The translations under genes were made by a program, and so were the position numbers. Under the pieces are notes generated by a model. That model had not been told where the DNA came from, ran no database searches, and saw nothing but the letters and a program-made list of their open reading frames with translations. Positions 1 to 13,804 of a stretch of 64,000 bases of DNA are shown piece by piece; position 1 is the stretch's first letter, and each line of letters begins with the position of its first letter. This DNA is from Bacteroides caecimuris (lineage in GTDB: Bacteria; Bacteroidota; Bacteroidia; Bacteroidales; Bacteroidaceae). Location of the stretch: positions 3,162,001-3,226,000 of the forward strand of contig NZ_CP015401.2 of NCBI RefSeq assembly GCF_001688725.2, read 5' to 3'.

Positions 1-3679
<3,679 letters not shown>

Positions 3680-3730
3680 CTCCTTTTTACCTTTTTACTT
3701 TATAACCATTTCATTGCTCTAAAAGCGATG

Positions 3731-3738
3731 CAAAGGTA
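3731..3738 (-). promoter_or_regulatory. -7 promoter element for the xus operon
   Basis: The minus strand reads TACCTTTG here, matching the Bacteroides -7 consensus TAnnTTTG, about 50 bp upstream of the xusA start. The TTTG -33 element is not well spaced. Confidence 0.6.
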
Positions 3739-3871
3739 AGCAGAAAAAGAAGTGCCAAACAATCCCTATCTATTGGTAAAAATAAGACAACAAAAATGAG
3801 ATATATAGATATGTACAATACCTATATATAAGTAAATACTGGATAATTTAAATAAAAAAAGAAAAGAAACC

Positions 3872-4723
3872 CTACTTCAGCCAACTCGCCAACGCACGTT
3901 CCGTTACCTCCCACAACTGCTCTTTCTGCACATGATTCGTGTATTTATCAGACAAATTTTTCCGGTGGTTATTGACATACAGTTGTCCTGTCACACCGGC
4001 TTCCTTCTCGTCCAACAGTAAACCGATTGCCGTAGAAGCCCCTTTCTTGGGTTTACGGATAAAAGGACGGAAAAAAATATCCGTCAACGGATCGAACCAC
4101 TTGTGCATAGTGATGATATCAGTAGAAACAATTCCCGGGTCGGCAGCATTGACGGTAATCCCCTTCTCCCGAAGTTGTTCGGAAAGTTCGAAAGTGAACA
4201 ACAATAAAGCCAGCTTCGTGTTGCTGTAAACAGATATTCTCCAAAACGTTCCCGTTTTCCCCCTATGAAAGAAATCTGGGAAGTCGAGCTTGCCGATTGC
4301 GTATGTACAGGAAACCATATTTACGATACGCGCTCCACGCACCATCAGTGGAATTAATTTCCGGGTAAGCAGATAAGGTCCTATATAGTTCACACTTACT
4401 GTTCGTTCGAATCCTTCGGAAGTAGTATGAAAGCCTGTCTCCATTGTTCCGGCATTATTCATCAACAAAGCGATAGGAAGGTTCCTCTCTGAGATCCGGC
4501 TGACAAAAGAAATCACGGATTGCATGGAAGATAAGTCAAGAGCCATAACCTCCAAATCCGGGTTTCCGGTTTCCTTGCTCAAACGTTCACGAACAACCTC
4601 CGTTTTCTTCGGATGATAACAAGCCATAATGATTCGATAACCGGCTTTGGCTACGGCACGTGTTATTTCTGTTCCCATCCCTCCGTCCGCACCGGTGATG
4701 ATTGCCCATTTCATTTCACTCAT
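3872..4723 (-). CDS. SDR-family hydroxysteroid dehydrogenase (3-beta-HSDH candidate)
   Basis: A 283-residue classical-type short-chain dehydrogenase. The Rossmann motif TGADGGMGTE is at residues 10-19, NNAG near 90, and the catalytic YSNTK (Tyr-x-x-x-Lys) near 165. Its start overlaps the stop of the upstream reductase by 4 bp (ATGA), so the two are translationally coupled. Its neighbours are an old-yellow-enzyme-type reductase and a 5-alpha-reductase-like membrane protein. This trio matches the Bacteroidales cluster (5BR, 5AR, 3-beta-HSDH) reported to convert 3-oxo-delta4-lithocholic acid to isoallolithocholic acid. The dehydrogenase is therefore a 3-beta-hydroxysteroid dehydrogenase candidate; the substrate is inferred from context. 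The C-terminus resembles WWOX/retinol-dehydrogenase-like SDRs. Confidence 0.8.
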   Translation of the reverse strand: MSEMKWAIITGADGGMGTEITRAVAKAGYRIIMACYHPKKTEVVRERLSKETGNPDLEVMALDLSSMQSVISFVSRISERNLPIALLMNNAGTMETGFHTTSEGFERTVSVNYIGPYLLTRKLIPLMVRGARIVNMVSCTYAIGKLDFPDFFHRGKTGTFWRISVYSNTKLALLLFTFELSEQLREKGITVNAADPGIVSTDIITMHKWFDPLTDIFFRPFIRKPKKGASTAIGLLLDEKEAGVTGQLYVNNHRKNLSDKYTNHVQKEQLWEVTERALASWLK

Positions 4724-5943
4724 TTTTTCTCCAGTTTATCAATCTCCTTTTGTAAAGAGGAAGGTAATTGTTCTTTCAAATGTTGATGACAAGCCATTTC
4801 TATCGTATACATACGTCCTATACAATAATTACTGTGTCCACAGTTGCAGCGTGCTTGTTCTTCCTGCTTCATCCGGTTCACGAATCCCGGTTCGTTGAGC
4901 AAAGCTCTCGCCATCTGCACGGCATCAAAACCGGAATTGAGCACTTCATCTATTTTCTGACGGGAAACAAGACCACCGACATAAATCAACGGCGCATCCG
5001 GAAGAGCCGCACGGAATTTCAGTGCATCTTCAAGGAAATAGGCCTCTTTGAAGGGTACAGAGGGTATCATCCATTTGCCAAACATACGGACTCCGTATTT
5101 CAGCCACCAACAATTCATATAGTAAGACATCGAACGAATCGGCATGGCACCCCTCATTACATACATGGGTGCTTTGCTGACAAAACCACCACTCAACACC
5201 AATCCATGAGCGCCAAGTTCCAACAGACGTTTGGCCACTTGTATGGATTCGTCAATCTCCATTCCTCCTTTGAAGCCGTCGCGCATATTCATTTTGACGA
5301 AAACAGCCATATCATTGCCTGCCGCTTTCATCACTTCTTCCATCACCATATCCATAAAACGCATCCGGTTTTCGAGCGAACCGCCATATTCATCTTTCCG
5401 GCGATTGGTGTAGGGAGACAGGAATTGACTAATCAAATAGCCGTGCCCCGCATGTACTTCAACGGCGTCAAACCCGGCTTTCCTCGCCAGATTGACTGCA
5501 TTTCCATACGCTTTCGCCATTTCCGGAAGCTCCTCTTTTTCCATTCCACGCACAAACGTAGGAGAATAGAGGTTGAAGCCTGAAGATGCGGATATAGGAG
5601 TGACACCACATATATTTTTATGGGACATATTTCCACAATGCCCGATTTGTATACCTACTGCGGCACCTTCATCGTGCACAGCTTTTGTCAGTTCTTGTAA
5701 ACGGGGAATAATGGACGGACGCAACCACAACTGACGGTCGAAAGAAAGTCCGCTTTGTGTCACGGCGGCATAAGCCACTGTTGTCATACCTACTCCCCCT
5801 GCAGCTACCGACCGATGGTAATCCAGCAACATTTGCGTGGGAGTATTCTCCGGACACATGCTCTCAAAAGCTGCCGAACGGATCGTTCGATTCCGCAGCG
5901 TCAAAGGGCCAAAGGTGACCGGGCTAAAAAGTTTAGATTCCAT
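4720..5943 (-). CDS. NADH:flavin oxidoreductase / old yellow enzyme (steroid 5-beta-reductase candidate)
   Basis: A 407-residue FMN-binding TIM-barrel enzyme of the old yellow enzyme family: LFSPVTFGPLTLRNRTIRSA at the N-terminus, QIGHCGNMS near 100, VEVHAGHGYLISQFLSPYTN near 165 and YVGGLVSRQKIDEVL near 320. It lacks the second FAD/NAD domain of 2,4-dienoyl-CoA reductase and BaiCD, which are about 650 residues. It ends with a cysteine group, CNCGHSNYC then C 11 residues later, that could hold an iron-sulfur cluster. By context it is the candidate 5-beta-reductase (delta4-ene reductase) of the bile-acid/steroid cluster. It is translationally coupled to the SDR gene by ATGA. Confidence 0.82.
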   Translation of the reverse strand: MESKLFSPVTFGPLTLRNRTIRSAAFESMCPENTPTQMLLDYHRSVAAGGVGMTTVAYAAVTQSGLSFDRQLWLRPSIIPRLQELTKAVHDEGAAVGIQIGHCGNMSHKNICGVTPISASSGFNLYSPTFVRGMEKEELPEMAKAYGNAVNLARKAGFDAVEVHAGHGYLISQFLSPYTNRRKDEYGGSLENRMRFMDMVMEEVMKAAGNDMAVFVKMNMRDGFKGGMEIDESIQVAKRLLELGAHGLVLSGGFVSKAPMYVMRGAMPIRSMSYYMNCWWLKYGVRMFGKWMIPSVPFKEAYFLEDALKFRAALPDAPLIYVGGLVSRQKIDEVLNSGFDAVQMARALLNEPGFVNRMKQEEQARCNCGHSNYCIGRMYTIEMACHQHLKEQLPSSLQKEIDKLEKK

Positions 5944-5994
5944 AGTAGTTGATATTTTATTTAAGTCATACGTAAGTCATGATGAAAAGCGCCC

Positions 5995-6756
5995 CTAATA
6001 AAGGAAAGGGAACACTCGTTTCCGTTCTCCCACTGCGTCTCCGAATTCTTCGCGGTAACGACACCAAATAGCGTTGGCACGGGGAACAAGGTTAGCAATC
6101 GTCCACCAAAGGAAGACCAGACCGGAAAGTGAACAAGTGAGTATCGCCCAACCTGCCCATTCTACTATCTCACCGAAATAGTTGGCGGAAGTGACATAAC
6201 GGTACATGCCTTTTTGAGGCAGATAATGCCGGGTGTCTCCCGGTTTGCGCAAATGGCGGATGATATAATCCGAATGCCAGTTCAACAGCATACCTGCGAA
6301 AAAGAGCAGTGTGCCTATAATAAACCACGGTGAAGTGAACCAATCGGCTTGATACATCGTTTCGGGAGCAAGATAGAAAATCCATTTTCCTTGCATATAG
6401 CCATTCAGCAGATTAAAAAGAACTCCCATCGACATGATTGCCAATGGCATCTTACTTTTCCCTTTCAATAGCAAAGGGAAGATGAAAGCACGCTGAAAAT
6501 AGTGGATTTGAAAGAAGAGGAAGAAAGTGAAAATCACCGGCTCGAACCGACGTTCGGAGTATATCCACATCACACACATCACCACGAAAACCGGAGCTTC
6601 CATCAATATCCAGGCTAGTTTATTGGAGATAGCTACGCCCCACGATGCCGTGCGGAAAATACCATATCCGGCTTTCACAAAGTAAAGAGCAATAAAAACA
6701 AACAAAGCAATCAGGCTCATCACACCCAGAAACAGATTAAAAGTATTTATATTCAT
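5995..6756 (-). CDS. Steroid 5-alpha-reductase-family membrane protein (DUF1295-like)
   Basis: A 253-residue polytopic membrane protein with about six hydrophobic segments. The C-terminal half carries the family signature: GMYRYVTSANYFGEIVEW near 195, then RYREEFGDAV and a basic ERKRVFPFLY terminus. These regions bind NADPH and the enone steroid in 5-alpha-reductases. It is the first gene of the three-gene minus-strand cluster, 51 bp before the OYE gene, so delta4-3-oxo steroid or bile-acid reduction is the best guess. Methyltransferases of the ICMT/isoprenylcysteine type share parts of this fold, but the NYFGEIVEW signature favours the reductase. Confidence 0.8.
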   Translation of the reverse strand: MNINTFNLFLGVMSLIALFVFIALYFVKAGYGIFRTASWGVAISNKLAWILMEAPVFVVMCVMWIYSERRFEPVIFTFFLFFQIHYFQRAFIFPLLLKGKSKMPLAIMSMGVLFNLLNGYMQGKWIFYLAPETMYQADWFTSPWFIIGTLLFFAGMLLNWHSDYIIRHLRKPGDTRHYLPQKGMYRYVTSANYFGEIVEWAGWAILTCSLSGLVFLWWTIANLVPRANAIWCRYREEFGDAVGERKRVFPFLY

Positions 6757-6949
6757 AGCGATCTATTTTGTAACACGCAAAAATAACAAAAAGGAGATAA
6801 ACGACGATACAAAAAATAGAAAGAATCTGAAATACATTCTTTTACGAACATAAAAAAGGAGAAAATATAAAATTTCCCGGATGCGCGTCTGAAATGATCG
6901 GGCACACATCCGGGATTACTTATCTATTTAATAAAAGGATTGGTTATTA

Positions 6950-8293
6950 TCAGCGTTTCTTGATGGGGATATAAGCCAAATCATCAAGTACATTTTTATA
7001 AGCCGGGCGGATAATCCGTTTACCGTCGAAGGTCAATTCTTCATTGCGGTGTGCACACCAGCCTACGATACGTGCCATGGCAAACAGCGGAGTGAAGATT
7101 TCCTGCGGCAAACCGATCATTTCATACACGAAGCCCGAGTAGAAGTCGATGTTACTGGAGACAGTCTTTCCGTTGTTTTTAACCCGTCCGAAAGTAGCGA
7201 TGGCACGTTCTTCCAGCAGTTCGAGGAAAGCAAATTCGTTTTCTCTGCCTTTTTCACGGGCAAGGTCGCGAGCCAGTTCTTTCAATAGAAGAGCACGAGG
7301 GTCGGAGATGGTATAAACGGCATGTCCGATACCATAAATCAGTCCGGTCTTGTTATACACTTCTTTGTTCAACATTCGGGTGAAGTAAGTGTCTATTTCA
7401 TCTACACTTGTCCAGTCTTTGATATTTTCTTTCAGATGGTGGAACATGTCGGCAACCTGAATATTGGCACCTCCGTGAAGCGGGCCTTTCAGCGAACCGA
7501 TACCTGCGGCAATGGCCGAATAAGTATCTGTTCCGGTAGAAGAAGTGACGCGGACGGTGAAGGTGGAGTTGTTACCACCACCATGCTCTGCCTGAAGAAT
7601 CAATAACAAATCGAGGGTGCGTGCATCCAGTTCGGTATAGTCTTTTTTCAGCATGTACAGGAAGTTTTCGGCAATAGAGAGCTTTTCCTGCGGATGGCGG
7701 ATATGCAGAGAACGTCCGAAAGTAGCATGACGAAGCATATTATAAGCATAAGCGATGATAGTAGGGAACTTTGAAATCAGTTCAATACTCTGACGCATCA
7801 GGTTATCCCGGGAAGTATCATCCGCATTCGCGTCAAAACGATACATTTCGAGTACGCTGCGTGAAAGAATATTCATGATGTTGTTTCCTTCCAACTCGAT
7901 GATGTTCATTTTCGTTTTCTGTTCCAACGGCATGTTGTCGTTAATCAACTCACGGAAAGAAAGCAATTCTTCTTTATCCGGCAGACGTCCGGAAAGCAAT
8001 AGGTAAGCCACTTCTTCGAAGCCAAAGCGTTTCTCTTTGATTATAGCGTGAGAAATATCTTCTACATCATAACCGCGATAGAACAGTTTTCCCGGTATGG
8101 GTTTCAACCCACCGCCCGGCACACGTTCATACCCTACTACATTACCGATTCTAGTTAAACCTACCAATACACCTGTGCCGTCTTCATTACGCAATCCGCG
8201 CTTCACATCAAATTTCGGGAACAATTCATTATCAATCCGGGTAGCTTCTTTCATATCCTCGGAAAGCTTGTAAATCAAATACTCTTTTTTCAT
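6950..8293 (-). CDS. gltA: Citrate synthase
   Basis: A 447-residue enzyme condensing oxaloacetate and acetyl-CoA. The catalytic surroundings are visible: HGGGNNSTFTVRVTSSTGTD near 235, GPLHGGAN near 270, and YGIGHAVYTISDPRA near 320, where His is the active-site base region. It is the last gene of the acn-icd-gltA operon, 26 bp after icd. In Bacteroides this branch runs from citrate to 2-oxoglutarate and supplies glutamate rather than a complete oxidative cycle. A 2-methylcitrate synthase role is not excluded by sequence, but the operon makes citrate synthase the clear choice. Confidence 0.95.
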   Translation of the reverse strand: MKKEYLIYKLSEDMKEATRIDNELFPKFDVKRGLRNEDGTGVLVGLTRIGNVVGYERVPGGGLKPIPGKLFYRGYDVEDISHAIIKEKRFGFEEVAYLLLSGRLPDKEELLSFRELINDNMPLEQKTKMNIIELEGNNIMNILSRSVLEMYRFDANADDTSRDNLMRQSIELISKFPTIIAYAYNMLRHATFGRSLHIRHPQEKLSIAENFLYMLKKDYTELDARTLDLLLILQAEHGGGNNSTFTVRVTSSTGTDTYSAIAAGIGSLKGPLHGGANIQVADMFHHLKENIKDWTSVDEIDTYFTRMLNKEVYNKTGLIYGIGHAVYTISDPRALLLKELARDLAREKGRENEFAFLELLEERAIATFGRVKNNGKTVSSNIDFYSGFVYEMIGLPQEIFTPLFAMARIVGWCAHRNEELTFDGKRIIRPAYKNVLDDLAYIPIKKR

Positions 8294-8319
8294 CTTTCTT
8301 CGTTTTTTATTCGTTACTT

Positions 8320-9510
8320 CTATTTTTCAATTCTTTCCACGATCTCACGAGTGAAAGCGGAAGTAGAAAGGGAGGTTCCATTCGGCATAAAACGGGCTAA
8401 ATCGTGTGTAGCGCGAGCATCCAGAAAGCTTTGTTCCAAGGCTTTCTCTATCAGAGCAGCCGCTTCTTTCCAGTTAAAATATTCGAGCATCATTACTGCC
8501 GAAAGGATAATAGAGCAAGGGTTCACCACATTTTTTCCCGCAATATTGGGGGCTGTTCCATGAGTCGCTTCAAAGATGGCATGACCTGTCCGGTAGTTGA
8601 TATTTGCTCCCGGAGCGATGCCGATACCGCCTACCATAGCCGCCAGTTGGTCGGAAACGTAGTCTCCGTTGAGGTTTAAGGTGGCTATCACGGAATATTC
8701 TTCGGGAATCAAGAGTGTATTTTGCAAGAAAGCATCCGCAATGCAATCTTTTATCACCAGTCTGCCATCTGCCAAAGCATCGGCAAACTCACGTTGCGCC
8801 AGTTCGTAGCCCCATTTTTTGAAACCACCTTCGGTAAACTTCATGATATTCCCTTTATGCACCAGCGTTACGGATGGCAAATGATGGTCGAGCGCATACT
8901 GGCAAGCAGCACGTACAAGACGCTCCGTACCCTCACGTGATACAGGTTTCACACCAAAAGAAGAGGTTTCCGAGAAACGGACTTTTGTCACGCCCATTTC
9001 GTCTTTCAGGAATTGATAGAACTTTTCTGCTTCCGGAGTTCCGGCTTCCCATTCGATACCTGCATAAATATCTTCCGTATTTTCACGGAACACACACATA
9101 TTCACTTTCTCCGGTGATTTGACAGGCGACTGTACTCCCTGATACCAACGAACCGGACGAAGACAGACGTATAAATCAAGTGTCTGACGCAATGCTACGT
9201 TCAACGAACGGATTCCACCTCCGACAGGAGTTGTCAACGGACCTTTGATTCCTACCAGGTATTCCTGAAAGGTTTCCATTGTTTCATCCGGCAACCAGGA
9301 ACCAGTCGCGTTGAAAGCACGTTCTCCTGCCAACACTTCTTTCCATTCAATACGACGTTTGCCGTCGTAGGCTTTCCGGATAGCTGCGTCCACTACGGCT
9401 TGCATAGCAGGAGTCACTTCGGCTCCTACTCCATCGCCAATAATATAAGGTACGGTAGGCACATCGGGCACCAGCAACGTACCATCTGTTTGCATGGTTA
9501 TCTTACTCAT
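8320..9510 (-). CDS. icd: Isocitrate dehydrogenase
   Basis: A 396-residue dimeric-type isocitrate dehydrogenase. Substrate and metal motifs are present: [14 protein letters not shown] near 130, [21 protein letters not shown] near 178 and [22 protein letters not shown] near 275. It converts isocitrate to 2-oxoglutarate. The cofactor loop reads [11 protein letters not shown]: the Lys-Tyr pair that gives E. coli Icd its NADP preference is replaced by Asn-Ile, closer to NAD-type enzymes, although a downstream arginine (HDLARFM) is kept. The usual NADP label should therefore not be assumed. The gene sits 3 bp after acn and 26 bp before gltA. Confidence 0.93.
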   Translation of the reverse strand: MSKITMQTDGTLLVPDVPTVPYIIGDGVGAEVTPAMQAVVDAAIRKAYDGKRRIEWKEVLAGERAFNATGSWLPDETMETFQEYLVGIKGPLTTPVGGGIRSLNVALRQTLDLYVCLRPVRWYQGVQSPVKSPEKVNMCVFRENTEDIYAGIEWEAGTPEAEKFYQFLKDEMGVTKVRFSETSSFGVKPVSREGTERLVRAACQYALDHHLPSVTLVHKGNIMKFTEGGFKKWGYELAQREFADALADGRLVIKDCIADAFLQNTLLIPEEYSVIATLNLNGDYVSDQLAAMVGGIGIAPGANINYRTGHAIFEATHGTAPNIAGKNVVNPCSIILSAVMMLEYFNWKEAAALIEKALEQSFLDARATHDLARFMPNGTSLSTSAFTREIVERIEK

Positions 9511-9513
9511 CTT

Positions 9514-11757
9514 TTATCTTGCATTTAAAGCAGAACCGGCACGGAACCAAGCTATCTGCTGTACATTATATGTATGTTGCACTTCGAAACTTTCTTTCGT
9601 TCCGTCTTCATGATGAAGAATAATCATCAGATTGCGCCCCGGTGCGAAATGGACTAAGCCTGATACGGATAGAAGATCGTGTTCCTGAATCTTGTCATAG
9701 TCTGCCTTATCTACAAAAGTAAGAGCAAGCATTCCTTGTTTTTTCAGGTTCGTTTCGTGGATACGGGCAAAACTCTTAGCCAAAATAACACGTACATTGA
9801 GGAAACGTGGTTCCATGGCCGCATGTTCACGACTGGAACCTTCTCCATAATTCTCCTCAGCAACAACAATAGACGGAATACCTTCGGATTTATACATCTT
9901 TGCCGTACCGGAAACTGTTCCATAAGTATTTGTCGAACGATTCCAAACACGATTCGTTTCACCATTGAAAGCATTGACAGCCCCCATCAGCATATTGTCG
10001 GAAATATTCTCCAAATGTCCCCGAAAGCGGAGCCACGGACCTGCCATAGAGATATGGTCGGTAGTACATTTTCCCTGTGCTTTAATCAATAAAGGCATGT
10101 TCAGCAAGTCCTGCCCGTCCCATGCCGGGAAAGGAGTCAGAAGCTGGAGACGTTGGGAATCCGATTTTACCCTGATTTCCGTTTTTGCTCCGTGCGGGGC
10201 AATATACCCTTCATTTCCCTGTTCAAAACCTTTCAGGGGGAGTTCATCTCCTACAGGTTCGGAGAGTTTCATTTTTTCTCCGTTATGATTCACCAGTCTG
10301 TCTTTCAACGGGTTGAAACAGAGATCACCGGCTATTGTTAACGCCATCGTCAGTTCCGGAGAAGCTACAAACGCGTATGTGTTGGGATTACCATCAGCAC
10401 GTTTGGCAAAATTACGGTTGAAAGAGGTAACGATTGAGTTTTTCCGTGTCGGATCGTCCGTCTGACGTTTCCACTGACCGATACAAGGTCCACAGGCATT
10501 TGCCATAATCGTGGCTCCCAGCCGTTCAAAAGCTTCAATCATACCGTCTCTTTCGGCAGTAGCCCGAATTTGCTCCGAACCCGGATTAACAATCAGCGGA
10601 GAAGCCACACTCAAATTCTTTTCTGTCACCTGCTTTGCCAAAGAAGCTGCACGGCTCAAATCCTGATAAGAAGAATTGGTACATGAACCTATCAAGCCCA
10701 CCTCCATTTTACGGGGGTAGCCGTTCAATAACACTTTTTCTGCAAATTTAGAGATAGGGGTAGCGGCATCCGGTGTAAATGGTCCGTTTATATAAGGTTC
10801 GAGTTCCGACAAGTCAATTTCAATCACACAGTCGTAATAGTTGAACGGTTCATCGGTCACAATGTCGTCTGCACGAAGGTCTGCATCAACAGATTCTGCC
10901 CAATCGACTACACAATCTCTTCCAGTAGCTCTCAAATAAGTAGCCATGCGCCCGTCAAACGGGAACAAAGAGGTAGTAGCTCCAACTTCGGCACCCATAT
11001 TGCAAATGGTCGCTTTCCCGGTAGCAGAAAGGGATTCGGTTCCGGGACCAAAATATTCGATAATAGCATTCGTTCCTCCTTTTACGGTAAGGATGCCTGC
11101 CAGTTTCAGGATTACATCTTTCGGAGAAGTCCACCCGCTTAGTTTTCCGGTCAGACGGACACCGATAATCTTCGGCATTTTCAGCTCCCATTCCATTCCG
11201 GTCATCACATCCACGGCATCCGCGCCACCGACACCGATAGCCACCATGCCCAGTCCGCCAGCATTAGGCGTATGAGAGTCTGTTCCCACCATCATACCAC
11301 CGGGGAAAGCATAGTTTTCGAGCACTACCTGATGGATAATTCCTGCTCCCGGTTTCCAGAAGCCGATGCCATAACGGGAAGATACATCACGGAGGAAATC
11401 GTATACTTCTTCATTGGTCAGTCTTGCCGTAGCAATATCCGCCTTTGCACCTTTATACGCCTGTATCAAGTGATCGCAATGCACTGTTGAAGGCACAGCC
11501 ACCTGATCCTTACCTGCATTCATAAATTGAAGCAAAGCCATTTGCGCAGTTGCATCCTGCATAGCCACACGGTCGGGACGGAAATTCACATAATCCTCTC
11601 CTCGTTTGTAATCTTTCAAATCGGCTACATCATACAGGTGAGCATACAAAATCTTTTCGGTCAACGTCAAAGGGCGTTTCAGTATAGCCCGTACGTGTTC
11701 TACCTTTCCTTTATAAGCAGCGTAGAAAGCTTCTAACATAGTCACATCATATACCAT
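9514..11757 (-). CDS. acn: Aconitate hydratase
   Basis: A 747-residue aconitase of the mitochondrial-like type. Cysteine ligands of the 4Fe-4S cluster are seen in [13 protein letters not shown] (near 360) and [13 protein letters not shown] (near 425); the C-terminal swivel domain has [19 protein letters not shown] (near 640). It isomerises citrate to isocitrate and leads the acn-icd-gltA operon, whose gaps are 3 and 26 bp. A 13-bp dyad CGAACGGCGTTCG lies upstream at 11795-11807, between this gene and the divergent helicase. It may be regulatory, but nothing proves it. Confidence 0.95.
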   Translation of the reverse strand: MVYDVTMLEAFYAAYKGKVEHVRAILKRPLTLTEKILYAHLYDVADLKDYKRGEDYVNFRPDRVAMQDATAQMALLQFMNAGKDQVAVPSTVHCDHLIQAYKGAKADIATARLTNEEVYDFLRDVSSRYGIGFWKPGAGIIHQVVLENYAFPGGMMVGTDSHTPNAGGLGMVAIGVGGADAVDVMTGMEWELKMPKIIGVRLTGKLSGWTSPKDVILKLAGILTVKGGTNAIIEYFGPGTESLSATGKATICNMGAEVGATTSLFPFDGRMATYLRATGRDCVVDWAESVDADLRADDIVTDEPFNYYDCVIEIDLSELEPYINGPFTPDAATPISKFAEKVLLNGYPRKMEVGLIGSCTNSSYQDLSRAASLAKQVTEKNLSVASPLIVNPGSEQIRATAERDGMIEAFERLGATIMANACGPCIGQWKRQTDDPTRKNSIVTSFNRNFAKRADGNPNTYAFVASPELTMALTIAGDLCFNPLKDRLVNHNGEKMKLSEPVGDELPLKGFEQGNEGYIAPHGAKTEIRVKSDSQRLQLLTPFPAWDGQDLLNMPLLIKAQGKCTTDHISMAGPWLRFRGHLENISDNMLMGAVNAFNGETNRVWNRSTNTYGTVSGTAKMYKSEGIPSIVVAEENYGEGSSREHAAMEPRFLNVRVILAKSFARIHETNLKKQGMLALTFVDKADYDKIQEHDLLSVSGLVHFAPGRNLMIILHHEDGTKESFEVQHTYNVQQIAWFRAGSALNAR

Positions 11758-11858
11758 ATTGCTTTTTGTTTTTTTAGTCTATCTATTAAAATAACGAACG
11801 GCGTTCGAGTAATGTTTAACAAAATGAAATATTTTTTCTATCCGAAACGAAGATTTGT

Positions 11859-11866
11859 TACCTTTG
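11859..11866 (+). promoter_or_regulatory. -7 promoter element of the helicase gene
   Basis: TACCTTTG matches TAnnTTTG and ends only 8 bp before the ATG at 11875. Transcription would therefore start within a few bases of the start codon, giving a nearly leaderless mRNA. Confidence 0.6.
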
Positions 11867-11874
11867 CATCTATT

Positions 11875-13765
11875 ATGAGTAATAATCCGAAAAGTCCCAT
11901 TATAGACCTTCAGCAACAGCAACTCCTCCTGCGAATGGAGTATGAATATGAGAAGGAAGAGTTTAAACGGCAAACCGAAACAATGGGTGTTGCCCGTAAA
12001 GTGAAGCGTGGTCTCTGCTGGTATCCTGTCTCTCTTGGTCGAAGTTACTACAATTCGCTGAATCAACTTGTAATAGATATTACACGGACCGAAAATAAAG
12101 AAATAGAACATTCCTTTGAGTTCGGACGTCCTGTTTGCTTTTTCCACCAGTCATTTGAAGGAAAAGTGAAGTATATGGATTTCATCGCTACCGTCAGCTT
12201 TGCCGACGAAGAACGAATGGTCGTTGTACTCCCCGGAGCGGGAGCCTTAACGGAACTGCAAACTGACGGCATACTGGGAGTACAACTTTATTTTGACGAA
12301 ACATCGTACCGGACCATGTTCGAGGCACTGGAAGATACGATACGCGCCAAAGACAACCGCCTGGCGGAACTGCGTGACATTTTGCTGGGTACCCAAAAGC
12401 CAGGATTCCGCGAATTATATCCTGTCCGCTTCCCATGGCTGAACAGTACACAGGAAACAGCAGTCAATAAGGTGCTCTGTACGCGTGATGTATCTATTGT
12501 TCACGGTCCTCCGGGAACCGGAAAAAACGACGACTCTTGTCGAAGCCATTTACGAAACATTGCATCGGGAACCACAAGTGCTTGTTTGTGCGCAAAGCAA
12601 TACAGCTGTCGACTGGATTTGTGAGAAACTGGTAGATCGGGGAGTCCCCGTGCTCCGCATTGGAAATCCAACCCGGGTCAACGACAAAATGCTTTCATCC
12701 ACCTACGAACGCCGGTTTGAAAGTCATCCTGCCTACCCGGAGCTTTGGGGAATCCGTAAATCTATCCGCGAAATGGGTAGCCGGATGCGCCGGGGTAGTT
12801 ATTCTGAACGGGAAGGAATGCGTAATCGCATGAGTCGTCTCCGCGACCGTGCCACGGAGTTGGAAATACAAATCAATGCCGATCTTTTCGACAGTGCCCG
12901 CGTAATTGCTTCTACCCTTGTCAGCAGCAACCACCGCCTGCTTAACGGACGTCGTTTTCCGACTTTATTCATCGACGAAGCTGCACAAGCCCTCGAAGCC
13001 GCCTGCTGGATCGCCATCCGCAAAGCAGACCGGGTCATCCTTGCAGGAGATCATTGTCAGCTTCCGCCGACTATCAAATGTATAGAAGCTTCCCGTGGAG
13101 GATTGGATCATACGTTAATGGAAAAAGTGGTTCAGCAAAAACCTTCCGCGGTCTCTCTATTAAAAGTACAGTACAGAATGCATGAAGACATCATGCAGTT
13201 TCCCTCCGATTGGTTTTATCATGGAGAACTGGAAGCTGCTCCGGAAGTACGCTATCGGGGGATTCTTGATTTCGACACTCCCATGAACTGGATCGATACT
13301 TCAGAGATGGACTTTCACGAAGATTTTGTAGGCGAAAGCTTCGGACGCATCAATAAGCAGGAAGCCAATCTATTACTGCAAGAACTGGAAACTTACATCG
13401 AACGTATCGGCAAAGAGCGGATACTGGATGAAAGCATTGATTTCGGTCTGATTTCGCCATACAAGGCACAAGTACAATATTTGAGAGGAAAAATAAAAGG
13501 AAGCAGCTTTTTACGCCCTTTCCGCAGCCTCATCACCGTGAATACAGTAGACGGCTTTCAGGGACAGGAACGGGACGTTATTTTCATCAGTCTCGTACGT
13601 GCCAACGAGGACGGGCAAATCGGGTTTCTAAATGACTTGCGAAGAATGAATGTAGCGATTACGCGAGCACGAATGAAGCTTGTTATCTTAGGAGATGCTT
13701 CCACCCTTACCAAACATCCTTTCTATAAAAAATTGATGTTGTTCATTAAGAAGGGAGAAAGCTAA
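11875..13765 (+). pseudogene. Upf1/IGHMBP2-like SF1 helicase, frameshifted in Walker A
   Basis: Two overlapping frames together make one helicase of about 630 residues. Frame 1 starts at ATG 11875 (MSNNPKSP) and reaches Walker A (HGPPGTGK); it then goes out of frame at an A-run at 12522-12527 and stops at 12624. The +1 frame continues correctly (KTTTLVEAIYE) to 13765. Removing one A of the six restores GTGKTTT. The downstream part has every SF1B motif: FIDEAAQALEAA, AGDHCQLPPT, QYRMHEDIMQFPS, TVDGFQGQERDVIF and NVAITRARMKLVILGD. The rest is undamaged, so the mutation is very recent, a slippage/phase-variable site, or a homopolymer read error. An RNA/DNA helicase role is inferred from family. 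Confidence 0.85.
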
Positions 13766-13804
13766 TAGCCCTCTCCCCTTTTAAACTTGTATAATTTATC
13801 CAGC

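Noticed and set aside
4768..5583. 271-codon plus-strand ORF opposite the OYE gene
   Set aside because: Shadow ORF, His/Phe-rich with no recognisable domain.
11795..11807. CGAACGGCGTTCG dyad as an operator of acn or the helicase
   Set aside because: A single 5-bp-arm dyad without a second copy or known regulator is not enough to call a site.
12485..12624. Programmed frameshifting in the helicase
   Set aside because: A run of six A in Walker A could slip, but there is no stimulatory structure seen and the family is normally encoded in one frame; mutation or read error is simpler.
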